Positions 63,129-64,000 of a stretch of DNA of 64,000 nt are shown here, piece by piece. The notes below the pieces were generated by a model, which saw only the letters and a program-made list of their open reading frames with translations, did no database searches and was not told the origin of the DNA. The translations under genes were made by a program, and so were the position numbers. Within the stretch, counting starts at the first letter, position 1. Each line of letters begins with the position of its first letter. This DNA comes from Clostridiales bacterium (lineage in GTDB: Bacteria; Bacillota; Clostridia; Oscillospirales; Ruminococcaceae). The stretch is taken from assembly GCA_019423685.1 (NCBI GenBank), contig JAHZAY010000006.1:62001-126000 (forward strand), in the 5' to 3' direction.

Positions 63129-64000
63129 CTAGTCGAGCGTTTTGCCGAAGAACGGAACGGCGCGCTTGACGTCCTGCATGACCTGGTCGAACTGGGCCGG
63201 GGTCAGCGACTGGGCGCCGTCGCACAGCGCCTTTTCCGGGTTGTTGTGCACCTCGATGATGAGGCCGTCCGCGCCGACAGCGATGGCAGCCATCGAAAGC
63301 GGGTGCACCATCCAGCGGATGCCGGCGGCGTGGCTTGGGTCGACGATGACCGGCAGGTGGGACTGTTTTTTGATGATCGGGATGGCGGAGATGTCCAGAG
63401 TGTTGCGGGTGGCAGTTTCAAAGGTGCGGATGCCGCGCTCGCAGAGGATGACCTGTTTGTTGCCGCCGGCCATGATGTACTCGGCGCTCATCAGCAGCTC
63501 TTCGATGGTGTTTGCCAGTCCGCGCTTTAACAGGATCGGTTTGCGGATTTTGCCCAGCTCCTTGAGCAGCTCAAAGTTTTGCATGTTGCGCGCACCGACC
63601 TGGATGACGTCGACATTTTCAAACAGAGGCAGGTGATCGATGCTCATAATCTCGGTGACGATCGGCAGACCAGAAGCTTTTTTGGCCTCCAGCAGGTACT
63701 CCAGTCCCTGTTCGCGCAGTCCCTGGAAGGAGTAAGGGGAGGTGCGGGGCTTGAACGCGCCGCCGCGCATCAGTCCGGCGCCGGAGGCTTTGACGGCGTT
63801 TGCAACCTCTACCATCTGTTCGCGGCTCTCGACCGAACACGGACCGGCGATGACCTTGAAGTGCCCGCCGCCGATCTTTTGGCCGGCGACGTCGATGACG
63901 GTGTCGTCCGGGTGGAATTTGCGGTTTGCATTTTTATATGGCTCCTGAATGCGCTTTACCTCCGCTACAGATTCCATCGATTTGATGTCCTCGGTGTCCA
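63129..64000 (-). CDS. aroF: 3-deoxy-7-phosphoheptulonate synthase, type I-beta (runs off right edge)
   Basis: 291 codons visible up to the window edge. The frame continues upstream past the ATG at 63977 as DTEDIKSMESVAEV, so the real start lies beyond 64000. Visible motifs are IAGPCSVESREQM (PEP site), RGGAFKPRTSPYSFQG (KPRTS), IQVGARNMQN, LLKRG, CERGIRTFE and DPSHAAG, the TIM-barrel DAHP synthase family. The upstream stretch fits the end of the N-terminal ferredoxin-like regulatory domain of type I-beta enzymes. It is the first committed step of aromatic biosynthesis. Confidence 0.94.
   Translation of the reverse strand, partial: DTEDIKSMESVAEVKRIQEPYKNANRKFHPDDTVIDVAGQKIGGGHFKVIAGPCSVESREQMVEVANAVKASGAGLMRGGAFKPRTSPYSFQGLREQGLEYLLEAKKASGLPIVTEIMSIDHLPLFENVDVIQVGARNMQNFELLKELGKIRKPILLKRGLANTIEELLMSAEYIMAGGNKQVILCERGIRTFETATRNTLDISAIPIIKKQSHLPVIVDPSHAAGIRWMVHPLSMAAIAVGADGLIIEVHNNPEKALCDGAQSLTPAQFDQVMQDVKRAVPFFGKTLD

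Overview
The window looks like the chromosome of an anaerobic, low-oxygen-tolerance, Gram-positive clostridium, most likely a spore former of the Oscillospiraceae (Clostridium cluster IV). This is inferred from gene content: a streptococcal/clostridial-type fatty-acid operon with FabT and FabK, a SAM-I riboswitch on metK, SpoIID and a SpoVB-like flippase, IreB, PduL, a flavodiiron protein and DegV. The species cannot be fixed from the sequence alone. No rRNA, tRNA or CRISPR array was seen.

Layout. Positions 1-1264 hold the start of potB and all of potA (polyamine uptake, minus strand). Positions 1795-13061 form an 11.3-kb integrative element. It carries a large serine recombinase at its left end, a small unknown gene, two membrane-anchored paralogues (one broken by a nonsense codon), a phage-like lysis set (small membrane protein, GH25-SPOR muramidase, LLH-type holin) and a corrinoid cassette (cobO, cobalamin riboswitch, btuF, btuC, btuD, CGGC protein). 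The element splits a conserved-looking cysteine-rich gene. Its first 31 codons lie at 1700-1794 and the remainder at 13062-13761. Joining 1794 to 13062 restores an uninterrupted 264-codon frame.

From 13.8 to 38 kb there are housekeeping and small accessory genes: an XRE regulator with two small membrane proteins and palindromic operators, an acetyltransferase, PcrA helicase, ribosome hibernation factor, an RNA methyltransferase, a four-gene operon (plsC, a phosphodiesterase, an HD protein, an M3 peptidase), a lipoprotein, a beta-lactamase-fold hydrolase, a pseudouridine synthase, RadC, a secreted protein, metK, pduL, a uracil-DNA glycosylase, spoIID, an ArsR regulator and a SpoVB-like flippase. 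Positions 38.0-44.6 kb hold mazG, HU, an S4-domain ribosome-quality-control protein, uvrB and uvrA. Positions 44.8-46.8 kb hold a flavodiiron protein and a flavodoxin-like reductase.

Positions 47.0-57.8 kb hold the complete type II fatty-acid synthesis operon in the order fabT-fabH-acpP-fabK-fabD-fabG-fabF-accB-fabZ-accC-accD-accA, with a degV-type fatty-acid-binding gene translationally coupled to its end. Positions 57.9-58.5 kb hold ireB and a small unknown gene. Positions 58.7-64.0 kb hold a tightly overlapping aromatic amino acid operon on the minus strand (DAHP synthase, aroB, aroA, aroC, pheA), whose first gene runs off the right edge.

The most notable feature is the precise, frame-restoring interruption of the cysteine-rich gene by the recombinase element, with a reconstructable dyad-symmetric attP and a GA crossover dinucleotide. 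This is the architecture of a reversible gene-interrupting element, but whether it excises cannot be seen from sequence alone.
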